Assembly: GCA_963989245.1 (NCBI GenBank)
Contig: OZ022345.1
Location: 52,467,123-52,531,122 of the forward strand
DNA: 64,000 nt
Direction: 5' to 3'
From: Nansenia antarctica
Lineage: Eukaryota; Chordata; Actinopteri; Argentiniformes; Microstomatidae
The translations under genes and the position numbers were made by a program. Below the pieces are notes generated by a model. That model searched no databases. It saw nothing but the letters and a program-made list of their open reading frames with translations, and was not told where the DNA came from. This document shows positions 37,472 to 47,818 of this stretch, piece after piece. Position 1 is the first letter of the stretch. Every line of letters starts with the position of its first letter.

Positions 37472-37479
37472 TGTGACTT

Positions 37480-37650
37480 ACCACGACGAGAGGAGTGACA
37501 GAGATGCGGGACTTTTCAGGTTTGACTATCGTCTCTAGACGGGTGGGCTATTTAAAGTCTCAAACCTAAAATCAAAGTATTGTGCAGAATAGCCAACATA
37601 GCCTGCAAGGCGTTTCCCTATAGATTTCGGAGAAATCAGGCGGTTATGCA
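37480..37650 (-). promoter_or_regulatory. Putative 5' noncoding exon and GAS-like site of GBP-B
   Basis: Paralogous to 6520-6700. The donor GTAAGT on the minus strand is kept. TTCGGAGAA at 37626-37634 keeps the GAS consensus. The ISRE-like site of GBP-A is mutated here (TAAAATCAAAG), which predicts a different response to type I interferon. Similarity stops near 37670. Confidence 0.5.
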
Positions 37651-38159
37651 AATGCTGCCCTGGGCGGTATTCCACGTACGTTGATGATTAGTTGAAGAAG
37701 CCTGATTTGAGCTAATCTCGACTGTGATTGACTCAACAATAAATTGATCGACAATAATCCAATTCAGCATTGTCTCGTCAATGATAACTCAGTTCAACCT
37801 TCTGATTGCTTAGCTGGCTGCTTTAATCAAGCTGATACCAATATCTATCAATATATCTATCTATCTGCCTGCTTTTGAAGACAGTGAATGTGTTACTTTT
37901 CTTAAGAGGCCTGATATGACCTCTCCTGTGTTGGGGGAAAAAGAGGAGGAGGGAGGAGGAGGAGGAATGGTAGCCTCAGTTATCCAAGCATTTAGAGATG
38001 AACAGGTAACCACTTCAGTAGTCTTCTATACTCTCTACTGTTATTACAGTAATGTAACTTTATGGTTTCTATGGATATCTACAGGGCTTAGAGAAATGCA
38101 TATGGTAATGTTGTTTGTCTTACATAAATATGTGCAGCCTATACCATATGTACTTTTCA

Positions 38160-39028
38160 CAGAATAGAAAGACAACCAGCCAAGAGTTGGCAGAGACTGA
38201 ACATTGTCTTCGACCTAGAACCAGAGATGCGGGCATGGCTACGCGACACCGAGTTGGACCTCTGACGTTACACGAAAGAAGATGAGCACGAGCCTACCAT
38301 AATCAACATGGCTTATAATGCCATTACACTGAGGAAAATGAAAGACAGTCATACAATGTTCTCTTCCCAAAGATTGACCAGGTCAGCCTGTCCACAATAG
38401 ATTGTGTCCTGAAGAAGCACCAGCTTTGAATAAAACAGTTATATCGCGTACCGTGTAAGCTCAACGCTGATAGAGTGAAGGAGCTACGTTACCATTATGT
38501 ACAAAAAGCAGGTAACTGTAGTTGACCACATTCTTTCAATACTATGCATCTCAGTGTTCATGTATGTAGGCCTATAGTTGGTCCTATATGTCAGCCTATA
38601 ACTGGTCACTATGCACTTCAGTGAAGGAATTTCTCCCTGGGGACAATAAATCTAATCTAATCCTGGCTGTAGGCCTACTACTGTCTGATATGTTAATCTT
38701 CTCTTTTTTAGAGAGTGCTTGAACTTGATGCCAGTGCTGCGCCACATGAATACATATTCATTGACGAGGCAGGGTTTCAACCTGACCAGGACCAGGCAGG
38801 GGGGGAGGAACATCATTGGCAACCGTGCCATCGTCGATGTCCCTGGCCTGTGCAGCCATTGGTCAGCGTGGGGTCATCCATCACCATGCCCAACATGGTC
38901 CCTACAACACTGCCCGTCTGCTGACCTTCCTTGATGCACTCAACAACATCCTGCCCCCACAGCAAGAGGGACCAGAGCAGTCCGACTACGTTGTCATTTG
39001 GGACACTGCTTGGCCAGGGAAAAAAATC
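38160..39028 (+). pseudogene. Decayed IS630/Tc1-like DDE transposase
   Basis: Split over frames: EYIFIDEAGF, then GGRNIIGNRAIVDVPG, then QRGVIHHHAQHGPYNTARLL and FLDALNNILPPQ, then DYVVIWDTAWPGK. This order matches DDE_3-type transposases of fish elements, with the first acidic residue in IDEAGF and the second in VIWD. Frameshifts between the blocks show that it is dead. N-terminal remnants lie near 38163-38280. Element ends were not defined. Confidence 0.7.
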
Positions 39029-39235
39029 ACAGGTGATGTAGATGAGGTCATCTGGCCTGATCACAGGTGATGTAGATGAGGTCATCTGGCCTGATCACAG
39101 GTGATGTCGATGAGGTCATCTGGCCTGATCACAGGTATTGTAGATGAGGTCATCTGGCCTGATCACAGGTGATGTAGATGAGGTCATCTGGCCTGATCAC
39201 AGGTGATGTAGATGAGGTCATCTGGCCTGACCAGG
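39029..39235. repeat. 34-bp tandem repeat, six copies
   Basis: The unit reads ACAGGTGATGTAGATGAGGT then CATCTGGCCTGATC. The copies are nearly identical, so the expansion is recent. It begins exactly where the transposase similarity ends. Confidence 0.92.
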
Positions 39236-39399
39236 ATTGGAGGAGGGATGCAGACTGATGTATATTAAGATCTGTTTCACCGCATTTTATATGTTTATTT
39301 TTTGTGGGCCTTCTATTTTTACTAGTAACATTTTACTGTATTACAGTAACAAATACATATTTGCTTTGTTACCTTTTTCTATTTGTGAACTGATTTCAT

Positions 39400-40030
39400 C
39401 ATTACGAAGAGTCGGCCTACAGGGAGGAGGTCCATCAACTGTGCTGACAACAACCTGGCCCTCAACACCAGTAAGACCAAAGAGATCATTGTGGACTTCA
39501 GATAAACTAGGGGCTGCATACAGTCCCCCCCATCTACATCAATGAGGACAATCCAATTTAGCCTTTGCACTACTGCTGGTTGAACAATCCCCTGGTCAAT
39601 GTGATCACTCAATTATCCCCTACTGCTGTTTACAAATACTACCTTTGCCCATACCTCTTCTTTCACAGAGCTGTCACTCTGATAAACAATCCCCCCCACA
39701 CACACACACACTCTGTTGAACAACCCCCCCCCCCGCCCCCCCCATGCGGTACAATGACACTCAGTATCCTGCACATACCTCTTTTTGATATAGCCTCTAT
39801 TTATACATCTGTATACACTATACTGTACATAGCTAACTTAACTGTACATAGTTTACTGCTATCCATCTCCTGTATATACCTCTAACTACCTTACTTGCCA
39901 TACTGTACCTATCACTACCACTGTCATGTTTTGTATCACCATTTGCACTTCTGGTTAGATGCTACACTGCATTTCTCTGTCTGGTACTTACTCTGCAATG
40001 ACAATCAAGTTTAATCTAACCTAATCTAAT
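39400..40030 (+). pseudogene. LINE 3' fragment (L2/Rex-like)
   Basis: Encodes NNLALNTSKTKEIIVDFR near 39448-39502, a signature block of fish L2/Rex-type reverse transcriptases, then noncoding 3' sequence and an (ATCTA)n-type tail at 40008-40030. 5' truncated. Confidence 0.75.
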
Positions 40031-40239
40031 CATTACATTCCTAGAAAGACAGTCTAAACATTTTCTCACTGTAGTGTTTTTCATTTTACTTATCAGTGCA
40101 ATTACTTATGGAGGGCAGATCGTGCCACATTCAAATGCAATACACACATCGGAATGCAATACATGTGTAACACTAAATACAATGCAAAAATACGGCATAT
40201 TTGTGCCAAAATGAAATCAATGTGTGTATTACATTTGGT

Positions 40240-40435
40240 CACAAGTGCATTGTATTACATTTCAACATGAGCGCATGTGTATTACATTTGAGCGCAGCGC
40301 ATTACATTTGGTCATGAGTGCATTTCATTCGAGTGTGCATTGTATTACATTTCAACATGAGCGCATGTGTATTACATTTGAGCGCAGCGTATTACATTTG
40401 GTCATGAGTGCATTTCATTCGAGTGTTGCCACGGT
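40240..40435. repeat. Two-copy repeat of about 105 bp
   Basis: Units contain GTATTACATTTCAACATGAG and CGCATGTGTATTACATTTGA. A short, partly periodic tandem repeat. Not coding. Confidence 0.75.
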
Positions 40436-41290
40436 GCTAATTTGCATTGGATTTCATTCCGACATGAGTTTTTGGCACGGGGGGGAGTAGCTGTGAGAGA
40501 CTATAAAAACTGTAACATCTGTACAGTTTGCCCTTGCGCCAATTGCTGCACTTGTTGCCTTTTGTGTGTCTCCAGCCTTTCCATAGCCTAGCCTTAGTAT
40601 CACAGCATTTATAGCCTTTATATAGTATAGTTATCATTATATAGTATAGTTATATAGTGTAGTATATAGTATATTATTTATATAATATATAGCCTAGCCT
40701 TATAGTATTATAGACAGGGGTGCACATAACTGGTGCGCCAGTGCGCATGCGTCGCCAAAATGCATGCTGCGCGGAAGATCAGCGGCATGAACGCGCTCTT
40801 GCGCACCAACAGCTGGGAGCGCTGGGAGAGGAATTTACTTCCTCAAAATCCAACTGCTGACTGCTGACTGCTGCATCACTGCAAGCCCCGTAACGCCATC
40901 ACAACGACCACGGCGACTCCCCTCACGAAAACATTCGGAAAGTATCGTAACTTGTACTTTCATTCCGCGTATCGCGTATCGCGTATCGCACGGTTATCAC
41001 GCCGACACGTGACAATTCAGTCCTGAACGACTCGTCGCTAAAAGGAAAAACAACACCAAGGAACTTCACGTTTCTTTTCTCTGAAGCTTTCAAACGTTCA
41101 GACGTTTGTTTTACAGCTTCATTATCGCACCTAGATCCCTGACCCAGGGAATATGGTTGGGAATTCTATTAGAAGAAAAAAAAAGACTTTGTTGCACAAT
41201 CAAAATAATGAGCTATTTAAAGTGATAGCCTACAACATCCTCTACCATGGTTGAAATTGAGGACAGTGATAACTTACAGCAGTCAAGAGA

Positions 41291-41291
<1 letters not shown>

Positions 41292-41325
<34 letters not shown>

Positions 41326-41326
41326 G
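41292..41326. repeat. (GAT)n microsatellite
   Basis: About 11 GAT/ATG units. The surrounding 40500-41870 has no gene that I can support. A tRNA-like SINE fragment (GGTTCGATCCCGGTC) lies near 41588. Confidence 0.9.
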
Positions 41327-41869
41327 ACGCTTCCTGTACGGAAACACTAGTTTCTTACAGTGATCAGGTGGGATTTAGGCCCATTTATTACACTCTATAT
41401 ATTTTGGCTCCTTCTCCTCCCCTCCTCCTTCTCCCTCCTTCCCCCCACTTCCTCTTCCTTCTCCTCCTCTTCCTCCTTCTGAAGGTGCAAAAACAGAAAA
41501 CATATTCACATATTCACAAACACATACAACATAACATTTATTTACAACTTATATTTTTAATATAAGAAAACGCTGGACAGCGCCCGTGGTTCGATCCCGG
41601 TCAGGTCACCCCGACCAGGGTGGAGTGAGTTTACCTTTGGCTAACGAACGAAGTAACCACTGAGCTAAACCAGCGCAACGGCAATCAAGGGAAATGCAGT
41701 TTATTATAGATTAGCCTTTAGTATCATAGCCTTTATAGTGTTTATCTATTATCATTACATAGTATTTAGTATTTTAGTATCATATCAGCCGTTGTCCTAA
41801 GGTTAACAACATGGACACATTCGAGAGTAGGAGACATCCATGGCCTCCTACTTCAGGTAGAGCAAAACA

Positions 41870-42201
41870 GTGTCTAACGATTTTGTGTTCTACCGCGTAG
41901 AGTGGCTGTTATATAGAATGGGGCAAATCTCTGCTGCTATGGGTGTAGAATTTCCTCAAGCAACGGTAACCGCCTTGATGACCATTCAACAGCAACATTT
42001 GTTAACATTAAAGATGCCAAACGCAACAGCACACGAGACTGGGATCACCACCACTGGCCGACCGGGCCGTCCAAAAATGGACGTCCCGTTCAGTTTAATT
42101 GAGCGCTACGTCGGCTTGGGCATATCAGCGACAGCTGTTGCCGGTATACTCAATGTTTCGCTGAGGACGATCAGAAGAAGAATGGAGCAAAACGATATAA
42201 G
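41870..42201 (+). pseudogene. Integrase-like transposon-derived gene, 5' exon
   Basis: The frame includes TGRPGRPKMDVPFSLIERYV, then LGISATAVAGILNVSLRTIR with RRRM, a helix-turn-helix region like that before the integrase core in a family of fish transposon-derived proteins. The exon ends ATATAAG with a GTCAGT donor. Its continuation is at 49070, which makes the BEL/Pao insertion intronic. The true start is uncertain because the frame may extend further 5'. Confidence 0.65.
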
Positions 42202-42230
42202 GTCAGTCACACATTGATCTGAATACTAAT

Positions 42231-43272
42231 TGTTGTGAAGGCCCACAGTTTAGAGCCAGTTTAGTTTCCCCAAACCAGCCCTATTTTGCCCCAGTTATTT
42301 CCTTTGTTATTTTCTATACTATTCATATACGTTTCGTGAGGTGTATGTATTATTATTGTAATGTTTATGTATATGTTTGATGACGTAGTATATCCGGGGT
42401 GTGTCCGTGACCCGGATGCTAGGTTCGGTGGTGTATATATAAGAGACGGAAGTGGTCCGTGAGTCAGTGTGTGATGAGAATCAGAACGAGAGAGACCAAA
42501 CGAGAGAGAGTAACGAGAAGCCAATCTAAGATGGCGGATTCAGCAACACGCACACCGTGCAGAAGCTGAAGACGCCAGGAAAGTGATTATTAAGTTTACC
42601 ACTGTAGCCCGTTTAGTTGTGTCCCCGTTAGACAGCCTTGCCAGCAGCCGGCTGTTAACCGTTGGACCAAGCGAGACGCCAAACTGGACAGAATCGTCGC
42701 CTCCACGAGCGGACTGCGACCGAACGCTGACTCCATCGGAGCTTCGACGTGGACCAGCGGACCTGGGCCCTTCACCTCGTCGTGGACCACGAAGACGGCC
42801 CTTTCCCTCCGCGTTGCTACGTCACCCCCCCCTTTTGGTCTGCTACCTTCCTCGACGCACATGCCATCCGACCAGGCCTCAACGCGCACCACAGTCCGGG
42901 ACTATAAGCCTGTTCAGGCCAGATACTATGAGTGAGTGAGTGTGTGTGTGGCCGGCGGGGAGGGAGTGTATATTTTGGGAGGTATAGATATATATCATTT
43001 GTGTAATAAATGTGTTTGTTCATATGTGATACCGTTACCGTGTGTTAGTTGTTTGTATGCTAATGCTAATTCCAAGGCTAATGCTAATGCTAATTCCAAG
43101 GCTAATGCTAATGCTAATTCCATGCTAATGCTAACGATAGTAACTGCTAGTCTAACGGTTTGCTGGCGCCCCCTGCCTGTATCCTCCTACACTGCCTATT
43201 TAGCTTAGAGTTAGTTAGATAACCAGCCCCTTCCTAAATTATACAGTCCTTTTCAGCTACTCCCTGGTTACA
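42231..43272 (+). repeat. 5' LTR of the BEL/Pao element
   Basis: Starts TGTTGTGAAGG and ends CTGGTTACA. It has a TATA-like box TATATATAAG at 42434-42443, a poly(A) signal AATAAA at 43005-43010, and a short GCTAATGCTAATTCCAAG tandem repeat at 43060-43130 in the putative U5/R part. Confidence 0.95.
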
Positions 43273-43274
43273 AT

Positions 43275-43291
43275 TGGTCCTTCGAGCCGGA
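43275..43291 (+). other. Primer-binding site matching tRNA-Tyr
   Basis: TGGTCCTTCGAGCCGGA begins 2 nt after the LTR and is complementary to the 3' end of vertebrate tRNA-Tyr including CCA, over 17 nt (tRNA end recalled from general knowledge). Confidence 0.8.
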
Positions 43292-43310
43292 TAGGTAGTG
43301 TAGTGATAGC

Positions 43311-46300
43311 ATGGCTGAGCGCAGCCAACCAGACCAGACAGTTACCCCCCCTTCTCCGCCCCCTGAGCCAGAGCCACGACCACAGAGAGTCCCGCGGTTG
43401 CCTCCGAGGTTACAGGAGTATGAGCTTGAGCTCGAAAGCTCACTGAGTGGTAGCGAGGAGCGCACTCCACGGGATACAGTGGTCGGAGAGGCCGAAGTGT
43501 CCGCCGGCGCGCGGGTGGCTAGCACTGAGACAGCCCTCAAAGAGCACCAGCCTGAGGATGAGATGGCAGAACCGCAGGGTTTTGCCGTGGAAACGGAAGA
43601 GCAGGAAGGAGAGGCCCGGTCCGACAGCGCCTGCGGGCGGAAGAGGGAGGGCCTCAGCCTTAACGATCTGCCTCCCAGTACGGCGCGCTCGAGACCTAGC
43701 TCCTGCCGCTCAGTGGCTTCCTCCCGGTCCAGGGCTTCCGTGGGCAGTTCTGCCTCTGGGGCGGATAGCCTGCACTCCAGAGGGAGTAGTGCCGCGCTGT
43801 CCGAATGTATGCGCCAACAGGCCGAGATGGCGTTAGAGCGGGAGCGCCAACAGGCCGAGATGGCGTTAGAGCGGGAACGACTCCAGTTCGAGCGTGAACG
43901 CCTCCAGCGCCAGGAGGCGCTAGAACGCGAACGCCTCCAGATGAACGGAGCGGAACGCGCGGCGGAGAGACAGCGCCAGGAGGCGCTAGAACGTGAACGC
44001 TTCCAGATGGAGCGCGACCGCCTCCAGACGGAGAGACAGCGCCAGGAGGCGTTAGAGAGGGAACGCATCCAGTACGAGCGCGAGCGCTTCCAGATGAACG
44101 GAGCGGAACGCGCAGCGGAGAGACAGCGCCAGGAGGCGCTAGAACGTGAACGCTTCCAGATGGAGCGCGACCGCCTCCAGATGGAGAGAGAGCGACTGCA
44201 CGCGGAGAAGATGGAGGAAGTGATGCAGACCATGCGCGACGTGTGCATCAGCAGAGTTCCGTCGGCCCGTAGCTCCAGAGCATCATCCGCACGGCCCTCT
44301 CGAGTGCCATCTCCTGAACCCCCCGCCGATGGCTCCATGACCCCCGCCATGACTGTCCAACTACAGGCCCAGCTGACCACCTGGAAGGAAGAGGACCAGG
44401 GACCCGACCGCTACGCGGCCCAGAGGGAGCCAGCGTCGCTGCCCGGGAGGGGAGCCATCCCCCAAGAGCGTAGCACACCCCTAGGTCCTCCAGTGCACCA
44501 AAATGCATGCAGGCCGGACACCCAGACCGTCACTCCAGCCCCGATCATCCACTACAGGATGTTTCCCCAGGTGGAGGGACCCAAGTTCCCCTTCTTCAAG
44601 GACGAGGACAGGAGCCAGTATGTGGAGCTACGCATCTGCCTAGACACGCTCTTGGACGACTCCTGCTCAGAGTCCTACAAATATGCGATTCTCCTTCAGC
44701 ATGTGAGGAACCCCAGAGCCCACAACATGGTTCTGGCCCATGCCTCCGCACCGACACCTTACACCAGAGCGCTCGCCGACTTGGATGCCCGCTACGGTCG
44801 TCCCTGGAACCACGCCCTTGCTGAACTGCAAGCCCTCGAACAGCAGGCCCCCATCAAGGATGACCGGGCGCTGGATGACTTCGCGCTCCGCGTGCACACC
44901 TTGGTTGGAATGCTGAAGACGCAGGGCCCAGCTGGCGCCAGCGAGATCAACAGCACCTCCAACGTAGAGCGGCTGCTCCGCAAGATCCCACGCTTCCGGC
45001 AGGAGAGGTTCCGGCGACAGCAGCGCGTTCGTAACCCCGGGAAGTTGGGTCTGAGCATGGCTGCCTTCGCGGAGTTCCTACTGGAGGAAGTGCATGACAC
45101 CAACGTAGACGCCATGGGTTACGCTGAGCCGAAGAAGGAGAGGGAGAAGGGAGACCGCTGGGACGGGCCGAGCTCGAACAGAGGACGCCCAGTAGGAGTG
45201 CTGCACACGGAGGAGGAGCCTCGGAGAGAGAGGAAAGCCCGACCTGAGGGAAAGGATTCCTCTCAACCCCCTCAAAAGGGACGGAGAGGTCCACCGCCAT
45301 GTCCGTACTGCACCAGCGAGCACTGGTTCAATGAGTGCAGTGACTTCAACAACCTGAGTACCGAGGCCAAGCAGAGGTGGCTCGAGGAGAACAAGAGGTG
45401 CTGGAACTGTGGGCGCGACCATCTGGCTAAGAACTGCACCTTGAGGAGAAAGTGCAACCGCTGTGAGGAGGTCCACCTCAACATCTTACACGAGGTCTCC
45501 CTCGCCAGGTCCACGGAGGGCACCAGAAGCCCTAGGTCCGGTAGCGCACCGGAAGAGGCAACACCTGTCTACTACCTAGACCCAGCCCGGAGCAGCGGCT
45601 CCAAGGTCCTACTGAAGGTGGTGAAGGTCCGACTGCACCACAACAACGCTGTGTACGACACGTACGCCGTTCTAGACGACGGGTCGGAACGGACCATCCT
45701 TCTCCAGGGGGCAGCGCGCCAGTTGGGGCTCCAAGGGACTGCAGAGAAGCTGACTCTGCGCACGATACGTCGCGACCTTAAAGAGGTCACCGGGGCGAGA
45801 ATCAACTTCTCTATCTCCCCGGCGGGGCGGCCGTCGGACAGATATCGGCTTCGGAATGTCTTCACCGCAGACCAGCTAGCGCTCTCCCGCTACGACTACC
45901 CCCTGGAGAGATTACGCGCAAGATATTCCCACCTACGGCGAGTAGACCTACATCCGATAGAAGGAGCTGAGCCAACCCTTCTCATCGGCTCGGACAACGC
46001 TGAACTGATCGTGTCGCTCCGTCCTCCGCTGAGAGGACCACGAGGCTGCCCGATGGCTGTTAAGACTGCGCTGGGGTGGGCCCTCCAAGGCGCTACCGAG
46101 GGGAGAGATAGAGACGGGAGAGCTACGTCATCCCTCCATGTCCGAACCGAAGAAGCAAACCAACCAACCGGACCGCCTGGAGTGGAATCTATTGCTGCCA
46201 GTGCACCTGGAACAGTTAGTACCACAAATGGTTCACCACAGGATGACCAACCAAAGAAGAAGTCTCTGTGGACAGAGCATAAGTCTCTGGATGGGAAGAC

Positions 46301-47795
46301 CTACTTCTACAACACAGAGACTAAACAGTCCTCAGGGGAGAAACCAGATGACCTGAAATCTCCTGCTGAGCAAATGTTGTCTAAGTGCCCGTGGAAGGAG
46401 TACAAGTCTGACACGGGAAAGCCTTACTACTACAACTCCCAGACTAAGGAGTCCCGGTGGTGGCGCTACCGTGCCATGGCGGCAACAGCTGTTGCCGAGG
46501 AACACCTGCAGGTGGCCATGCACCCTCACGTGGCCGAGGTCAGCATTGACGCACCCGTCAACTCCGTCGAGTACACGTCAGCCATGGAAGTCTCAGCCAG
46601 TATTGTAGACGCCTCCAAGGAGGAAAGGCCGGAGTTGGCGAAGAAAACGTACAAGTGGAACCCAAAAGAGGAGGCCAAGCAGGCCTTCAAAGAGCTTCTG
46701 AAGGAGAAGGGTGTTTCATCCAACGAGTCATGGGAGCAAGCCATGAGAATGATCATCAACGACCCACGCTACAGCGCCCTGCCCAAGCTGAGTGAGAAGA
46801 AGCAAGCGTTTAAGGCCTACAAGGCTAAGAAGGAGAAGGAACAAGCCAAGCAGCTCAGGAAGAGGAACTGGGAGGCGCTGAAGAGCATTCTGGACAACAT
46901 GGCCAACGTCACCTACCGCACCACCTGGTCCGAGGCCCAGCAGTACCTGCTGGACAACCCCACCTTCGCTGAGTACGAGGAGCTGCAGAACATGGACAAG
47001 GAAGACGCTCTGATCTGCTTCGAGGAGCACATCACGTCTCTGGAGAAGGAAGTGAAGCAGCTGCACACGGAGCTGGACGCCAAGCAGTCGGACATCAAGG
47101 TGCTGAACCAGCCGGGCCAGCGAAGCAGAGAGGAGCAGCAGAGGCTGGAGCAGCAGCTGCGGGAGCAAAAGATCAACCATGAGAGAACCACAAAGGAGCT
47201 GGAGCAGCTGCAAGTCAGAAACACCAAACTCCAGCAGGAGAACGAGCACAACGCCTTGAGTATGGAGCAACAGTCCCTGGACAATCAGCAAAGGGCATCT
47301 GACCTCAGGATTAAAGAGGAGGAGGTGAATCAGATGCGTCAGGAGATTGCCAAGCAAACGAAGTTGAGAGAGGCCACCCAGAGGAAGTTCCGACCTATGG
47401 AGGATCAGAAGTTGGATGTGGAGCAGCAAAGGGACATGCTGAAAACCCAGATAGCTGGGCTGGAGAGAGAATTGGAGTCTTCCAGAAAGCAGATGGAGAT
47501 TGACAAAAGAGTCAGGCAGAAGTGGACGAGGGAGAGAGACAACTTGTCCGAAGGTGCCGTGGTACTGGTGATCGACCAGTCCCTTCCACGCGCCGCCTGG
47601 CAGACAGGCAGAGTGACCAAGGTCCTGCCGGGTCCGGATGGAAGGGTGCGGACGGCCATCGTGGACGTTGGTGGTCGCACTTACACCCGACCTGTGGCAC
47701 GCCTGATTGAGCTCCCTCAAATTACGAAGGACACTATCACCTCCTACCTCACGCTGCTAGAGCAGACTAGCCAGTGTGCCTTCTTAGTTAACTGA
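43311..47795 (+). CDS. Chimeric Gag-protease-PRPF40-CFAP58-tail polyprotein, 1494 aa
   Basis: Single uninterrupted frame. Residues about 166-306 are Arg/Glu/Gln coiled-coil repeats. About 420-540 is the Gag capsid-like domain of BEL/Pao. Three Cys-rich knuckles lie at about 663-726 (CPYCTSEHWFNEC, CWNCGRDHLAKNC, CNRCEEVHLNILH). The protease active site is YAVLDDGSERTIL near 785. From about 966 to 1241 the sequence is PRPF40-like: WW1 from W986 (second Trp lost, QSSGEKP), WW2 from W1028 (KCPWKEYKSDTGKPYYYNSQ), then FF domains with AKQAFKELLKEKG and LRKRNWEALKSILDNMANVT. About 1242-1400 is CFAP58-like coiled coil (KELEQLQVRNTKLQQENE). About 1401-1480 is the BEL/Pao DUF5641-type tail (RQKWTRERDNLSEGAVVLVI, GRTYTRPVARLIELP). 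No introns. The start is the first ATG after the primer site. Confidence 0.88.
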   Translation: MAERSQPDQTVTPPSPPPEPEPRPQRVPRLPPRLQEYELELESSLSGSEERTPRDTVVGEAEVSAGARVASTETALKEHQPEDEMAEPQGFAVETEEQEGEARSDSACGRKREGLSLNDLPPSTARSRPSSCRSVASSRSRASVGSSASGADSLHSRGSSAALSECMRQQAEMALERERQQAEMALERERLQFERERLQRQEALERERLQMNGAERAAERQRQEALERERFQMERDRLQTERQRQEALERERIQYERERFQMNGAERAAERQRQEALERERFQMERDRLQMERERLHAEKMEEVMQTMRDVCISRVPSARSSRASSARPSRVPSPEPPADGSMTPAMTVQLQAQLTTWKEEDQGPDRYAAQREPASLPGRGAIPQERSTPLGPPVHQNACRPDTQTVTPAPIIHYRMFPQVEGPKFPFFKDEDRSQYVELRICLDTLLDDSCSESYKYAILLQHVRNPRAHNMVLAHASAPTPYTRALADLDARYGRPWNHALAELQALEQQAPIKDDRALDDFALRVHTLVGMLKTQGPAGASEINSTSNVERLLRKIPRFRQERFRRQQRVRNPGKLGLSMAAFAEFLLEEVHDTNVDAMGYAEPKKEREKGDRWDGPSSNRGRPVGVLHTEEEPRRERKARPEGKDSSQPPQKGRRGPPPCPYCTSEHWFNECSDFNNLSTEAKQRWLEENKRCWNCGRDHLAKNCTLRRKCNRCEEVHLNILHEVSLARSTEGTRSPRSGSAPEEATPVYYLDPARSSGSKVLLKVVKVRLHHNNAVYDTYAVLDDGSERTILLQGAARQLGLQGTAEKLTLRTIRRDLKEVTGARINFSISPAGRPSDRYRLRNVFTADQLALSRYDYPLERLRARYSHLRRVDLHPIEGAEPTLLIGSDNAELIVSLRPPLRGPRGCPMAVKTALGWALQGATEGRDRDGRATSSLHVRTEEANQPTGPPGVESIAASAPGTVSTTNGSPQDDQPKKKSLWTEHKSLDGKTYFYNTETKQSSGEKPDDLKSPAEQMLSKCPWKEYKSDTGKPYYYNSQTKESRWWRYRAMAATAVAEEHLQVAMHPHVAEVSIDAPVNSVEYTSAMEVSASIVDASKEERPELAKKTYKWNPKEEAKQAFKELLKEKGVSSNESWEQAMRMIINDPRYSALPKLSEKKQAFKAYKAKKEKEQAKQLRKRNWEALKSILDNMANVTYRTTWSEAQQYLLDNPTFAEYEELQNMDKEDALICFEEHITSLEKEVKQLHTELDAKQSDIKVLNQPGQRSREEQQRLEQQLREQKINHERTTKELEQLQVRNTKLQQENEHNALSMEQQSLDNQQRASDLRIKEEEVNQMRQEIAKQTKLREATQRKFRPMEDQKLDVEQQRDMLKTQIAGLERELESSRKQMEIDKRVRQKWTRERDNLSEGAVVLVIDQSLPRAAWQTGRVTKVLPGPDGRVRTAIVDVGGRTYTRPVARLIELPQITKDTITSYLTLLEQTSQCAFLVN

Positions 47796-47818
47796 AACCG
47801 AGGGTTTCATGGGGCGGC

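Noticed and set aside
42583..42939. Open frames inside the LTRs (118 and 98 codons), present twice
   Set aside because: They are repeated identically only because the LTRs are identical, and show no recognisable domain. They lie downstream of the TATA-like box, so short leader peptides cannot be excluded.
43311..47795. Reading the long frame as a host PRPF40 or CFAP58 retrogene
   Set aside because: It is enclosed by LTRs with a target duplication and primer site, and begins and ends with BEL/Pao domains in the same frame, so the element, not a processed gene copy, is the unit.
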